DNA from: Asanoa sp. WMMD1127
GTDB taxonomy: Bacteria > Actinomycetota > Actinomycetes > Mycobacteriales > Micromonosporaceae
DNA: 64,000 bases
NCBI RefSeq assembly: GCF_029626225.1
Contig: NZ_JARUBP010000001.1
Span: 2,666,001-2,730,000 of the forward strand
Direction: 5' to 3'
Below are positions 16,611-28,830 of this stretch, one piece after another. Within the stretch, counting starts at the first letter, position 1. Each line of letters starts with the position of its first letter. A model generated the notes under the pieces. It had not been told where the DNA came from. It did not search any database and saw nothing but the letters and a program-made list of their open reading frames with translations. A program made the position numbers and the translations under genes.

Positions 16611-17198
16611 GTGGAAGCGACAGCGCCCTTCCTCGTGGTGGGACTTGGCAACCCCGGCAAGGAATACGCCAAGAACCGGCACAACGTGGGCTTCATGGTC
16701 GCCGACCTGATCGCCGAGCGGATCGGCGCGCGGTTCGGCCGGCACCGGCGTGCCGTGGCCGAGGTCGCCGAGGGCCGCATCGGGTTCGGCGGGCCCCGGC
16801 TGGTGCTGGTCAAGCCGCTGACCTACATGAACCTCTCGGGTGGCCCGACCGTCGCGCTCGCGCAGTTCTACAAGGTGCCGCCGGAGCAGATCATCGCGGT
16901 GCACGACGAGCTCGACATCCCCTACGGCCAGATCCGGGCCAAGCTCGGCGGCGGCGAGGGTGGCCACAACGGCCTGCGCTCGATCTCCAAGTCGCTGGGC
17001 ACCAAGGACTACGCCCGGGTGCGGTTCGGCATCGGCCGGCCGCCGGGCCGGCAGGACCCGGCCGACTACGTGTTGAACGACTTCTCCTCGGTCGAGCGCA
17101 AGGAGCTCGAGTTCCTGGTCGACCGGGCTGCCGACGTCGCGGAGGCCGTCGCCGGTAAGGGCGTCGAATGGGCGCAGAACGCCTATAACGGATCCTGA
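16611..17198 (+). CDS. pth: Peptidyl-tRNA hydrolase
   Basis: Releases peptide from prematurely dropped-off peptidyl-tRNA so that the tRNA can be recycled. The sequence shows VVGLGNPGKEYAKNRHNVGF near the N-terminus (with the Asn and catalytic His of the family), KPLTYMNLSGGP, VHDELDIPYG and GGGEGGHNGLRSI. I prefer the GTG at 16611: GGGAG at 16596-16600 is ten bases away, whereas the ATG at 16602 has only one base between it and GGGAG. Homologues also begin a few residues before LVVGLGNPG. The ATG would add three residues (195 becomes 198). The prs-rplY-pth order is conserved in actinobacteria. Confidence 0.94.
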   Translation: MEATAPFLVVGLGNPGKEYAKNRHNVGFMVADLIAERIGARFGRHRRAVAEVAEGRIGFGGPRLVLVKPLTYMNLSGGPTVALAQFYKVPPEQIIAVHDELDIPYGQIRAKLGGGEGGHNGLRSISKSLGTKDYARVRFGIGRPPGRQDPADYVLNDFSSVERKELEFLVDRAADVAEAVAGKGVEWAQNAYNGS

Positions 17199-17267
17199 TC
17201 AAGTCCGTATCGCTTGCCCGGTTCCGCCCGTTGTGTCTTAGGCGGAGGTTAAGTCGGGGAGGCGCGG

Positions 17268-18953
17268 GTGGAGCGAGGGCGGTTCGATCCCGCGGCGGTA
17301 CGCGACCTGATGGACCGCGGGCTCGACGCCCGCGAGCGGCCGACCGCCAACCGCCCGCACAACCTCACCTCAGCGACACGCACGCGGCCGCACCGCAGCG
17401 CGCCCGACCGGGGACCGAAGGGCGCGACGCCCGACCACGGCCGCCCGGGCGCGACGGTGCATCGCGGTCGCACCACGGTGGAGCGCGGCCCGACCGAGAC
17501 CGCCCCGCCCCGCCGGCCGCTGCTGCGCCGGATACCCGGCCGGCACGCCGCCCTGTCCCGCCGGGCCGCCTGGGAGTGCCGCTACCTGCGCCTGTTGCTG
17601 CTGGCCGACCTGGCCGTCGGTGGCGCCGCCGGCGGGCTGGCCTTCGAGCTGCGGTTCGGCGACGGGCTCACCGCGTACAACCAGGACTATCTGGTGTTGT
17701 CGGCGCTGCTGCCGGTCGCGCTGGTGGCGTCGCTCGGGCTGGCCCGGGCCTACGAGGCGCGGTTCCTGTTCGTCGGCACCGACGAGTACCAGCGGGTGAT
17801 CCGGGCCGGGCTGGGCCTGATCGCCGGCGTCGCGATGGTCTCCTACGCCCTGGAGATCCAGCTCGCCCGCTCGTACGTGCTGATCGCCCTGCCCGCGGCC
17901 ACCTTCGTCACCGTCGCCGTCCGGTTCGGCCTGCGCAAGCGGCTCCACCGGGCCCGCAAGCGCGGTGACTGCCTGCGCCAGGTGATCGTCGTCGGCCACG
18001 AGCTGGCCGTCATCCACCTCGCCCGCCAGCTGCGCCGCGAGCGCTACCACGGGCTAGAGGTGGTCGGCGCCTGCCTGCCGCCGAAGCACGACGGCGACGT
18101 CGGCCTGCCGGTCTACGGCACGTTCGACGACGTGGCCCAGGCGGTCGAGCTGTCCGGGGCCGACACGGTGATCGTGCTGTCCTGCCCGGAGATCGACGGG
18201 CAGACGCTGCGCCGGCTGGCCTGGCGGCTGGAACGCGACGAGATCGACCTGATCCTGGCCAACGCGCTGATCGACGTGGCCGGCGACCGCACCACGATCC
18301 GGCCGGTCGACGGGCTGCCGATGCTGCACGTCGAGCACCCCCGGCTGGAGGGCGCGGCCCGGTTCGTGAAGGAGATCGTCGACCGGGTCGGCGCCGCGGT
18401 GCTGGTGGCGCTGCTGTCACCCGTCCTGCTGGTGGTCGCCCTCTGCATCCGGATCGACTCACCCGGCCCGGTACTCTTCCGGCAGGTGCGCACCGGTCGC
18501 GACGGCCGGGAGTTCCTGATCTACAAGTTCCGCAGCATGTACCTCGACGCGGAGGCCCGGCTCGCGGAGCTGCGACACCTCAACGAGCACGACGGCGTGC
18601 TCTTCAAGATTCGCAACGACCCGCGGATCACCCCGGTCGGACGCCGACTGCGCCGGTTCTCGCTCGACGAGCTGCCGCAGCTGTTCAACGTGCTGCTCGG
18701 CCACATGTCGCTGGTGGGACCGCGGCCGCCGCTGCCGCAGGAGGTCGCGCAGTACGCCGACGACGTGCGGCGCCGGCTCGCGGTCAAGCCCGGGATGACC
18801 GGGTTGTGGCAGGTCTCGGGACGGTCCGACCTGCCGTGGGAGGAGGCGGTCCGGTTGGACCTGCGCTATGTGGAGAACTGGTCGCTCTCCCTCGACCTGG
18901 TGATCCTCATGCGTACGCTGGCCGCCGTCGTGCGCCCGAGCGGCGCCTACTGA
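17268..18953 (+). CDS. Polyprenyl-phosphate sugar-1-phosphate transferase (exopolysaccharide biosynthesis)
   Basis: Transfers a sugar-1-phosphate from a nucleotide sugar to a lipid carrier, the first step of exopolysaccharide or glycan assembly at the inner face of the membrane. The 561 residues comprise a disordered, Arg/Pro-rich N-terminus (~1-95), four or so membrane spans, a Rossmann-like region (VIVVGHELAVIHLARQL) and the C-terminal bacterial sugar-transferase domain. That domain shows RTGRDGREFLIYKFRSM, RRFSLDELPQLFNVLLG, MSLVGPRPPLP and KPGMTGLWQVSGRS. GTG at 17268 follows GGGGAGG at 17256-17262 with good spacing. No other polysaccharide genes are in view, so the product is unknown. 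Confidence 0.9.
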   Translation: MERGRFDPAAVRDLMDRGLDARERPTANRPHNLTSATRTRPHRSAPDRGPKGATPDHGRPGATVHRGRTTVERGPTETAPPRRPLLRRIPGRHAALSRRAAWECRYLRLLLLADLAVGGAAGGLAFELRFGDGLTAYNQDYLVLSALLPVALVASLGLARAYEARFLFVGTDEYQRVIRAGLGLIAGVAMVSYALEIQLARSYVLIALPAATFVTVAVRFGLRKRLHRARKRGDCLRQVIVVGHELAVIHLARQLRRERYHGLEVVGACLPPKHDGDVGLPVYGTFDDVAQAVELSGADTVIVLSCPEIDGQTLRRLAWRLERDEIDLILANALIDVAGDRTTIRPVDGLPMLHVEHPRLEGAARFVKEIVDRVGAAVLVALLSPVLLVVALCIRIDSPGPVLFRQVRTGRDGREFLIYKFRSMYLDAEARLAELRHLNEHDGVLFKIRNDPRITPVGRRLRRFSLDELPQLFNVLLGHMSLVGPRPPLPQEVAQYADDVRRRLAVKPGMTGLWQVSGRSDLPWEEAVRLDLRYVENWSLSLDLVILMRTLAAVVRPSGAY

Positions 18954-18967
18954 AGGAGCACCCCCTC

Positions 18968-19756
18968 ATGACTCCGCCGGTGATCGACGGCGCGTTCGCC
19001 CGCTGGCTGGCCGGGCGCGCCGGGGACCTGCTGCTGCGCACCCGGGCCGAGGTCGGCTTCGCCGATCCGGACGCGCTGAAGGCGGCCGGTGACAAGCTGT
19101 CACACGAGCTGATGCGCACCGAACTGGCCCGCTGGCGGCCAGCCGACGCGGTGCTGTCCGAGGAGGACAAGGACGCCAAGGCCACCGGCACCGACCGGCT
19201 CGGCGCCGAGCGGGTGTGGATCGTCGACCCGCTCGACGGCACCCGGGAGTACGCCGAGGAGGGCCGCGACGACTGGGCGGTGCACGTCGCCCTCTGGGGC
19301 CGGCACGGCACCAGCCCGCACAAGCTGCTCGCCGGCGCCGTGGCGATCCCGGCCCAGCACCGGACGCTGGCCACCGACTTCCCGCCCGCGTACCCGCCGA
19401 TGGGTCCGCACCCGCGGCTGCGCCTGGCCGCGAGCCGCAGCCGGCCGCCGGCCTTCCTGGCCGACCTGGCCGCGGACCTGGGCGCCGACCTCGTGCCGAT
19501 GGGCTCGGCCGGCGTGAAGATCGCGGCGGTGGTCGGCGGCGAGGTCGACGCCTACGTGCACGCCGGCGGCCAGTACGAGTGGGACTCGGCCGCCCCGGTC
19601 GCTGTGGCGACGGCCACCGGGCTGCACGCTTCACGTATCGACGGATCTGCGCTGGAATACAACGAGACCGATCCGCGCCTGCCAGATCTCGTGGTGTGTC
19701 GCAAGGATCTGGCTCCCCGGTTGCTCGCGGCGCTGCGGCAACACATCCCGGGGTAG
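18968..19756 (+). CDS. cysQ: 3'(2'),5'-bisphosphate nucleotidase CysQ
   Basis: Removes the 3'-phosphate from PAP (and PAPS), the inhibitory by-product of sulfation and sulfate assimilation. It belongs to the Li-sensitive, Mg-dependent inositol monophosphatase family. The metal site is visible as SEEDKD near 65 and WIVDPLDGTREYAEE near 84, with the late QYEWDSAAPVAVA motif near 204. It has 262 residues from the ATG at 18968, behind an AAGGAG sequence. It lies 50 bases upstream of cysD and cysN, matching its role in sulfur metabolism. Confidence 0.9.
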   Translation: MTPPVIDGAFARWLAGRAGDLLLRTRAEVGFADPDALKAAGDKLSHELMRTELARWRPADAVLSEEDKDAKATGTDRLGAERVWIVDPLDGTREYAEEGRDDWAVHVALWGRHGTSPHKLLAGAVAIPAQHRTLATDFPPAYPPMGPHPRLRLAASRSRPPAFLADLAADLGADLVPMGSAGVKIAAVVGGEVDAYVHAGGQYEWDSAAPVAVATATGLHASRIDGSALEYNETDPRLPDLVVCRKDLAPRLLAALRQHIPG

Positions 19757-19806
19757 AGTCGCTCGGGAAAAACCCAGTGGTCCACTAGACAATCCGAAGG
19801 GGTTCC

Positions 19807-20712
19807 ATGCCGCCGGCTTACCGGGTCTCCCACCTCGCGGCGCTCGAGGCGGAGAGCATCTTCGTCATGCGCGAGGTGGTCGCCGAGTTGGAGCGCCCCG
19901 TGCTGCTCTTCTCCGGCGGCAAGGACTCGATCGTGATGCTCCGGCTCGCCGAGAAGGCGTTCGCCCCGGCGCGCATCCCGTTCCCGGTGATGCACGTCGA
20001 CACCGGCCACAACTTCCCCGAGGTGCTCACGTTCCGTGATCGCCGGGTCGCCGAGCTGGGCCTGCAGCTGCTGGTCGCCAGCGTGCCCGAGGCGATCGAG
20101 TCGGGCCTCGTGGTCGAGCCGGGCGACGGCATGCGCAACCGGATCCAGACGCCGGTGCTGCTCGACGCGGTGGAGAAATACCGCTTCGACGCGCTGTTCG
20201 GCGGCGCCCGGCGCGACGAGGAGAAGGCCCGGGCCAAGGAGCGGGTGTTCAGCTTCCGCGACGAGTTCGGCCAGTGGGACCCCAAGAACCAGCGGCCCGA
20301 GCTGTGGTCGCTCTACAACGGCCGGCACCACACGGGCGAGTCGATCCGGGTGTTCCCCCTGTCCAACTGGACCGAGCTCGACGTCTGGCACTACATCGCG
20401 CAGGAGCGGCTCGACCTGCCGTCGATCTACTACGCGCACGAGCGCACGGTGCTCTCCCGCGACGGGATGCTCTACGCGGTCAACGAGTTCATCCAGCCGC
20501 GTGGCGCCGAGGAGCCGTTCACCGCCAAGGTCCGCTACCGCACGGTCGGCGACGCCTCGTGCACCGCGGCCGTCGAGTCGCACGCCGACACGGTGGCCAA
20601 GGTGATCGACGAGGTCGCCGCGACCCGGATCACCGAGCGCGGCGCGACCCGCGGCGACGACCGGGTCAGCGAGGCGGCGATGGAAGACCGCAAGCGGGAG
20701 GGTTACTTCTGA
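19807..20712 (+). CDS. cysD: Sulfate adenylyltransferase subunit 2 (CysD)
   Basis: The catalytic ATP-sulfurylase subunit, forming adenosine 5'-phosphosulfate from ATP and sulfate, driven by GTP hydrolysis in CysN. The 301-residue ATP-pyrophosphatase-fold protein has the PP-loop LFSGGKDSIVML near 34-45, VDTGHNFPE near 66, GGARRDEEKARAKERVFSFR and the PLSNWTELDVWHYI motif. It starts at the ATG at 19807 behind GAAGGGG. Its stop overlaps the cysN start as TGATG, indicating translational coupling. Confidence 0.95.
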   Translation: MPPAYRVSHLAALEAESIFVMREVVAELERPVLLFSGGKDSIVMLRLAEKAFAPARIPFPVMHVDTGHNFPEVLTFRDRRVAELGLQLLVASVPEAIESGLVVEPGDGMRNRIQTPVLLDAVEKYRFDALFGGARRDEEKARAKERVFSFRDEFGQWDPKNQRPELWSLYNGRHHTGESIRVFPLSNWTELDVWHYIAQERLDLPSIYYAHERTVLSRDGMLYAVNEFIQPRGAEEPFTAKVRYRTVGDASCTAAVESHADTVAKVIDEVAATRITERGATRGDDRVSEAAMEDRKREGYF

Positions 20713-22004
20713 TGTCGGCTCCGACCCTGGCTGCCACCGAGCAGCGCGCGATGGACCTGCTCCGGTTCGCCACCGCGGGCAGCGTCGACGACGGAAAGTC
20801 CACGCTGATCGGCCGGCTGCTCTACGACACCAAGTCGCTGTTCACCGACCAGCTCGCGGCCGTCGAGGCGGTCAGCGCGGCCCGCGGCGACGAATACACC
20901 AACCTGGCGCTGCTCACCGACGGCCTCCGCGCCGAGCGGGAGCAGGGCATCACGATCGACGTCGCCTACCGCTACTTCGCGACCCCCCGGCGGAAGTTCA
21001 TCATCGCCGACACCCCGGGCCATATTCAGTACACGCGCAACATGGTGACCGGGGCGTCCACCGCCGACCTCGCGCTGATCCTGGTCGACGCCCGCAAGGG
21101 CCTGGTCGAGCAGTCCCGCCGGCACGCGTTCCTCTGCTCGCTGCTGCGGGTGCCGCACCTCGTGCTCTGCGTCAACAAGATGGACCTGGTCGACTGGTCG
21201 CAGGAGGTCTACGAGCGGATCGCCGACGAGTTCACCGCGTTCGCCGCGAAGCTCGAGGCGCCCGACCTCTCGGTCATCCCGATCTCGGCGCTCAAGGGCG
21301 ACAACATCGCCTCGCGATCCGAGAACATGCCGTGGTACGAGGGCCCCTCGCTGCTGCACCACCTCGAGCGCGTGCACATCGCCTCCGACCGCAACCTGGT
21401 CGACGTGCGCTTCCCGGTGCAATATGTGATCCGGCCGCAGTCGACCACCGTGACCGACTACCGCGGCTACGCCGGCCAGGTCGCCTCGGGCGTGCTCAAG
21501 CCCGGCGACGAGGTGATGGTGCTGCCGTCCGGATTCACCAGCCGGATCGCCGCGATCGACACCGCCGACGGCCCGGTCGCCGAGGCATTCCCGCCGATGT
21601 CGGTGACCGTCCGGCTGGAAGACGAGATCGACATCTCCCGCGGCGACCTCATCTGCCGGCCCAACAACGCGCCGGCGGTCGCCCAGGACATCGAGGCGAT
21701 GGTCTGCTGGATGGACGAGAGCCGGCCGCTGCGGGTCGGCGGCAAGTACTCGCTCAAGCACACGACCCGGTCGGTCCGCGCGGTGGTCCGCGACCTGCAC
21801 TACCGGCTCGACGTCAACTCGCTCCACCGCGACGAGGAGGCGGGGGAGCTCAAGCTCAACGAGATCGGCCGGCTGCGCCTGCGGACGACGGCCCCGCTGC
21901 TGGCCGACGAATACCGCCGCAACCGCACGACCGGCGGCTTCATCCTGATCGACGAAGCCACCAACCGCACGGTCGCCGCGGGCATGATCGTCGAAGCGAG
22001 CTAG
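20712..22004 (+). CDS. cysN: Sulfate adenylyltransferase subunit 1 (CysN), without APS-kinase domain
   Basis: The GTPase partner of CysD. The 430-residue translation-factor-type GTPase shows G1 AGSVDDGKST at about 23-32, EREQGITIDVAYRYF, DTPGH near 100 and NKMDLVDW near 155, followed by EF-Tu-like beta barrels. There is no C-terminal CysC (APS kinase) fusion as in mycobacterial CysNC, so this locus alone makes APS and not PAPS. It starts at 20712, overlapping the cysD stop by one base. Its TAG forms a CTAG overlap with the convergent rhomboid-like gene. Confidence 0.95.
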   Translation: MSAPTLAATEQRAMDLLRFATAGSVDDGKSTLIGRLLYDTKSLFTDQLAAVEAVSAARGDEYTNLALLTDGLRAEREQGITIDVAYRYFATPRRKFIIADTPGHIQYTRNMVTGASTADLALILVDARKGLVEQSRRHAFLCSLLRVPHLVLCVNKMDLVDWSQEVYERIADEFTAFAAKLEAPDLSVIPISALKGDNIASRSENMPWYEGPSLLHHLERVHIASDRNLVDVRFPVQYVIRPQSTTVTDYRGYAGQVASGVLKPGDEVMVLPSGFTSRIAAIDTADGPVAEAFPPMSVTVRLEDEIDISRGDLICRPNNAPAVAQDIEAMVCWMDESRPLRVGGKYSLKHTTRSVRAVVRDLHYRLDVNSLHRDEEAGELKLNEIGRLRLRTTAPLLADEYRRNRTTGGFILIDEATNRTVAAGMIVEAS

Positions 22005-22713
22005 CGCCGGGACGCCGCATAGGTGAGGGCGGCGCCGAGGAGCAGCGGCGGGCCGTGGATGTTGCGCAGGGCCGTGAGGGTGATGCCGACGGCCAGTGCG
22101 CCGGCCGCGACGATGCGGCCCAGGGTGCGGTTGCCGCGGCCGGTCTCGCCGCCGGCCACCAGGGCCACCTGGACCGCCGCGCCGGCGGCGACACCGATGT
22201 AGAGGGCGAGCTCGGAGACCGTGCCCAGCAGGGCCACCGACCACCAGGCGACGCCCGCGGGCAGCCACAGGTGGCGGGGGTGGAGCGCCTCGCCGGTGGC
22301 CTCGGGCCGCCAGGCGGTGGACGGGCGCAGCGGGCGGGTCAGCAGGGCCACCGTGAGCGCGCCGGCCAGGCCACAGATGGCGATGGAGTTGCCGCCGCCG
22401 GTCGGTTCCCAGGCCAGCGCGATGCCTTCGGCCACCAGCCCGCAGCCGACGTAGCAGGTGGCCCAGAGCCAGCGGCGCAGCGTGAGCTCGGCCAGCGCGC
22501 CGACCAGCAGCAGGAAGAACAGGTTGGAGGCGGCACCGAACCAGCCGCCGTCCTGGACGACCAGCGACGTCACCAGCCGCCAGACCTGGCCGTCGCGGAT
22601 CGCCGGTGTGCGCTGCAGCGAGGTCAGCACCCCCGGGTAGGCGAACTGCAGCAGGCTGGGCACCGCGGTGATGACGAAGACGGCCAGGGTGAGCGGGATC
22701 CGCCGCAGGACGG

Positions 22714-22717
<4 letters not shown>
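22001..22717 (-). CDS. Rhomboid-like integral membrane protein
   Basis: A 238-residue membrane protein with six or so hydrophobic segments. The order of elements resembles rhomboid proteases: GQVWRLVTSLVVQDGGWFGA with SNLFFLLLVG, then GGNSIAICGLAGALTVALL (a GxS motif in place of the usual GxSG), and a histidine in RNIHGPPLLLGAALTY near the C-terminus. It could be an active intramembrane protease or an inactive relative; the weakened GxSG motif keeps confidence moderate. The GTG start at 22717 overlaps the galK stop as GTGA, so the two are co-translated. Confidence 0.6.
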
Positions 22718-23874
<1,157 letters not shown>

Positions 23875-23912
23875 CCCATCACAAGTGCTCGGCGGGAGGG
23901 GCGCTACGTGTC

Positions 23913-23918
23913 TACGAT
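23913..23918 (+). promoter_or_regulatory. -10 element for the leaderless CorC-like gene
   Basis: TACGAT lies six bases before the ATG at 23925, placing transcription start at the start codon. This supports 23925 as the true start and shows that no upstream membrane domain is missing from the gene. Confidence 0.5.
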
Positions 23919-23924
23919 CGCTGC

Positions 23925-24947
23925 ATGCAGGACCAACCCGGCACAGCCGGGCCCCGTCGGCGCGGTCCGACGGGGCGTCCCCAACGAAATCCAGGCCCGG
24001 TCGCCCGCCGCCTGGCCCGCCTCGTGGTGCGGACCGCCGACGGGCTGACCGCCGCGCTCGGCGCCGACCCCTCGGCCGGCCGCGAGCAGATCAGCGAGGC
24101 CGACCTGCGCGACCTGGTCGCCGCCAGCACCCGCCTCGACCCGGTGGAGCGCCGGATCATCGACGAGGTGCTGGTCGCCCGCGACACGATGGTCCGCGAG
24201 GTGATGCGGCCGCGCACCGAGGTGACGTTCCTGTCCGCGCGGCAGACGTTGGTCGAGGCGGCCGAGCGGGCCCGGGCCGAGACGCACACCCGCTATCCCG
24301 TGGTCGACGGCACCCACGACGACGTGGTCGGCTTCGTGCACCTGCGCGACCTGCTGATCCGGCCCGAGGGCGACGGCCGGGTGACGATCGGCGAGCTGAC
24401 CCGTGAGGTCAAGCGGATCCCGGCCAGCAAGCGGGTGCTGGTCGCGCTGACCGAGATGCGTCGCGAGCGGCACCACCTGGCGGTGGTGATCGACGAGTAC
24501 GGCGGCACCGCCGGCATCGTCACCCTCGAGGACCTGATCGAAGAGGTGGTCGGCGAGATCCACGACGAGTACGACGTCGAGCCCGACCCCGTGCCGGGCC
24601 GCCCGACCGACCTGGACGGCCGGCTCAACCTGGCCGACTTCGCCGAGCGCGCGGGCTTCGCGCTCCCGCCGGGCCCCTACGAGACGGTCGGCGGCTACGT
24701 GATGGCCAGCCTCGGCCGGGTGCCCCGGATCGGCGACGAGGCCCCGGTGCCAGGCCGCGACCCGGACGAGGGCTGGGTGCTGCGCGTGCTGGAGCTGGAC
24801 GGCCGCCGGGTCGCCCGGGTCGGCATCCGCGCGGTCGAGCCGCCGCCACCGCCCCCGGCGCCGGAGGCCGAGGCGGCGCAGGTGATCGCCACGATCCCGA
24901 TGCCCATGGTCCCGCGCCGCGAGCCGAGCGGCTCCGCGGTCGACTAG
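23925..24947 (+). CDS. CorC/HlyC-type CBS-domain protein without a DUF21 membrane domain
   Basis: A soluble 340-residue protein matching the cytoplasmic half of the hemolysin C/CNNM family. The segment ISEADLRDLVAASTRLDPVE leads into a CBS pair (VREVMRPRTEVTFL through AVVIDEYGGTAGIVTLEDLI), then EEVVGEIHDEYD and a CorC_HlyC domain (ADFAERAGFALPPGPYETVG). The tail is proline-rich. Family proteins act in Mg/Co efflux or, in CorC, as accessory factors. The membrane-spanning DUF21 domain of full-length members is absent, and the leaderless promoter argues against a missed upstream start. Its TAG overlaps that of the convergent beta-propeller gene. Confidence 0.85.
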   Translation: MQDQPGTAGPRRRGPTGRPQRNPGPVARRLARLVVRTADGLTAALGADPSAGREQISEADLRDLVAASTRLDPVERRIIDEVLVARDTMVREVMRPRTEVTFLSARQTLVEAAERARAETHTRYPVVDGTHDDVVGFVHLRDLLIRPEGDGRVTIGELTREVKRIPASKRVLVALTEMRRERHHLAVVIDEYGGTAGIVTLEDLIEEVVGEIHDEYDVEPDPVPGRPTDLDGRLNLADFAERAGFALPPGPYETVGGYVMASLGRVPRIGDEAPVPGRDPDEGWVLRVLELDGRRVARVGIRAVEPPPPPPAPEAEAAQVIATIPMPMVPRREPSGSAVD

Positions 24948-26156
24948 TGCACCTGGAGCTTCTGCCAGTTCGTGCCGTTCGGTGAGTACGCCGTCCAGCT
25001 GCTCTCGAACAGGTTGTAGGCGACGTAGCCGACGTGCGTGCGGCGGATGGTGCCGACGGCCGGCAGGTCCGCGATCGGGCTGAACGTGCGGCCGGCGTCC
25101 GTGCTGACCCACCACGAGCTGGGCGTCCCGCCCGGCTGCGCGAGCAGCAGGCGTCCGTCGAGCAACGGCACCGCGTCGCCCGCGAACGGCGGAGGGCCGT
25201 CGACGTCGCCGGACGGCGCCAGGAAGGTCGCTTCGAAGCTGGTGCCGCCGTCGGCGGAGTGGTAGATCCCGAGCACCTCACCGGTGTTGCCGCGGGCGAC
25301 CGCGTAGACCTCGGCGCCGAGCGTGCTCACCGACACCGCGTCGGTCGGGCGCCCGGGAGCGGGAAGGGAGGTCGTCTTCCACGTGCGGCCGGAGTCGCGG
25401 CTGACGGCGACCGCGGGCGCGGCGCCGGCCACGCCGCCGACCCACCAGGCACCGTCGCCGGCCGCGGCGGGCGCCACCCAGCGGGCGTAGAGGTCCGGCT
25501 GTTGCGCGAGCGGCCCCAGCGGCCCGTGGTTCCAGCTGACCGCCACCACGGCGCCGGTCGCCGGGTCGATACCGGGCAGCTCGCCGGGCCCGATCACCGT
25601 GCGGGGGCCGGCCTTCATCGGCGTGACGGGCTGCCAGCTCGAGCCGGTCTGCGACGACCACCAGCCGCCGGCGGTGCGCGCCAGCCAGTGGCCGGCCGGG
25701 AAGGCCAGCACGTCCGTCGGGCCGTCGCCCTCCGGCGACGCCGGCACCGCCTGCCAGGTCAGCCCGCCGTCGGTGGTGTGGGCCAGAGCCGGGCAGCGCC
25801 GATCGCAGCCGGGGGCCGCGATGCCGTGCGTGCTGTCGACGAACTCCACGTCGGCGGTCTCGCCGGCGATGTCGTGGACCGGGTCGCCGGACAGGCCGGT
25901 GATGACGATGCCACCGCCGCCGTAGACCGGTGCGGTCGGCGACGTCGGCGCGGGTTCCGTCGCGGTGACGGTCGGCGGGCCGTCCTGCTCCCAGGGGCGG
26001 GCGCCGATGCCGATGACACCGAGCAGCGCGAGGGCGGTGGCGCCGGCGGCCGCGGCCCGGCGCCGGCGGATCCGGCCGGCGCGCCGCCGCACGTCGGCCA
26101 GCGGTGGCTGGTCGATCTCGTCGAGCAGGGCCGAGCGGGACCGGGCGAGCCGGTTG

Positions 26157-26170
<14 letters not shown>
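24944..26170 (-). CDS. Membrane-anchored BNR-type beta-propeller protein, ECF sigma partner
   Basis: A 408-residue protein with a short basic cytoplasmic N-terminus (ADVRRRAGRIRRRRAAA), one membrane segment (AGATALALLGVIGIGA, ~42-57) and a large external domain of Trp-rich, BNR/sortilin-like blades (HTTDGGLTWQAV, VSRDSGRTWKTT, YHSADGGTSFEA, VSTDAGRTFSPI). The gene overlaps the ECF sigma gene by 14 bases and is surely co-transcribed with it. By position and topology it may be the sensor or anti-sigma partner, although no zinc-type anti-sigma motif (HxxxCxxC) is visible. Confidence 0.7.
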
Positions 26171-27808
<1,638 letters not shown>

Positions 27809-27842
27809 CGCCGCGCCTCGCGGATTCAGTTGATCCGCAACA

Positions 27843-28811
27843 ATGAGCGTTGTGAACGCGCTCACCCGGCTCGAGGCCGGCATCAACCGGGGGCTCGACA
27901 ACCTCCGGGCCCGGTCCGGCGCGTTCGACCACTTCTACCGGGCGGCCGACCGGTTCGGGTTCGTGCTCGGTGGGCGGCTCGCCGCGGCGATCGCGTACTA
28001 CGGCTTCTTCGCGATCTTCGCATTCGCTCTGGTCGGCTACGCCGTCTTCGGCTTCACGTTGAGCAACGCCGAGGTCAACGAGGCGGTCGTCAGCTTCGTC
28101 GCGGGAAACCTGCCCTTCCTCGACATCAAGAGCGTCGAGGACGCGGTCAGCGGCGTGCAGACCTCCGGGCGCCCGATCGGCATCGTCGGCCTGATCGGCC
28201 TGGTGTTCACGGGCATCGGCTGGGTCGAGGCGATCCGGTCCTCGCAGCGCGCCGTGCACGGCTTCCAGCAGCAGCCCGGCAACCTCGTGGTCCGCCGGTT
28301 CATCGACATCGGCGTGCTGCTGATCGTGCTGGCCATGGTGATCGCCTCGGTGGGCGCGGTCGACGGGCTCAAGACGCTGCTGACCTGGGCGATCGGCGGC
28401 GGCGGAACGTGGTTGATGGTGCTCACCTACGTGCTCACCGTGCTGGTCAACCTGGTGATCGCCTTCGCGCTGCTGTGCGCGATCCCGCGGATCCACATGA
28501 GCCCGCGGCGGCTGGTGATCCCAATGATCATGGTGGCCGGCGGCCTGACCGTGCTGAACTCGGTCGGCCGGCTCTACGTCAACTGGGTGCGGGCGAACGC
28601 GGCGTACGCGCTGATCGGTCCGGTCGGATTGTTGATCTATCTCTACATCTACAACCAGATCATCATCTGGGCCGCCGCGGTGGCCGCCACGGACCGCCAC
28701 GGCACGGTCCGCGACCTGGGCGGCGGCGAGCCTCAGACGGGGCCCCAACACACCGTCTCACCCGTCGACCATGACGAAGATGACCAGGAGAACGGTCACC
28801 AGGGAAGCTGA
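27843..28811 (+). CDS. YihY/BrkB family integral membrane protein
   Basis: A 322-residue protein with about six hydrophobic spans. Family features are AAAIAYYGFFAIFAFALVGY near 38-57, GLIGLVFTGIGWVEAIRSSQRAV, and RRLVIPMIMVAGGLTVLNSV. The C-terminal tail is acidic and polar (HDEDDQENGHQGS). The family was once annotated as ribonuclease BN, which is wrong; a lipid-related transport role is suspected. The start is the ATG at 27843. Its 3' end is 19 bases from the next gene. Confidence 0.85.
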   Translation: MSVVNALTRLEAGINRGLDNLRARSGAFDHFYRAADRFGFVLGGRLAAAIAYYGFFAIFAFALVGYAVFGFTLSNAEVNEAVVSFVAGNLPFLDIKSVEDAVSGVQTSGRPIGIVGLIGLVFTGIGWVEAIRSSQRAVHGFQQQPGNLVVRRFIDIGVLLIVLAMVIASVGAVDGLKTLLTWAIGGGGTWLMVLTYVLTVLVNLVIAFALLCAIPRIHMSPRRLVIPMIMVAGGLTVLNSVGRLYVNWVRANAAYALIGPVGLLIYLYIYNQIIIWAAAVAATDRHGTVRDLGGGEPQTGPQHTVSPVDHDEDDQENGHQGS

Positions 28812-28830
28812 CGCGGCGCATGATGGTCGG

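Noticed and set aside
19776-19786. AGTGG-T-CCACT palindrome between cysQ and cysD
   Set aside because: Only five-base arms in an 11-base site with no second copy; not enough for an operator call.
27843-28811. Ribonuclease BN annotation for the YihY/BrkB gene
   Set aside because: The protein is an integral membrane protein of a family once mislabelled RNase BN; it has no metallo-beta-lactamase motif.
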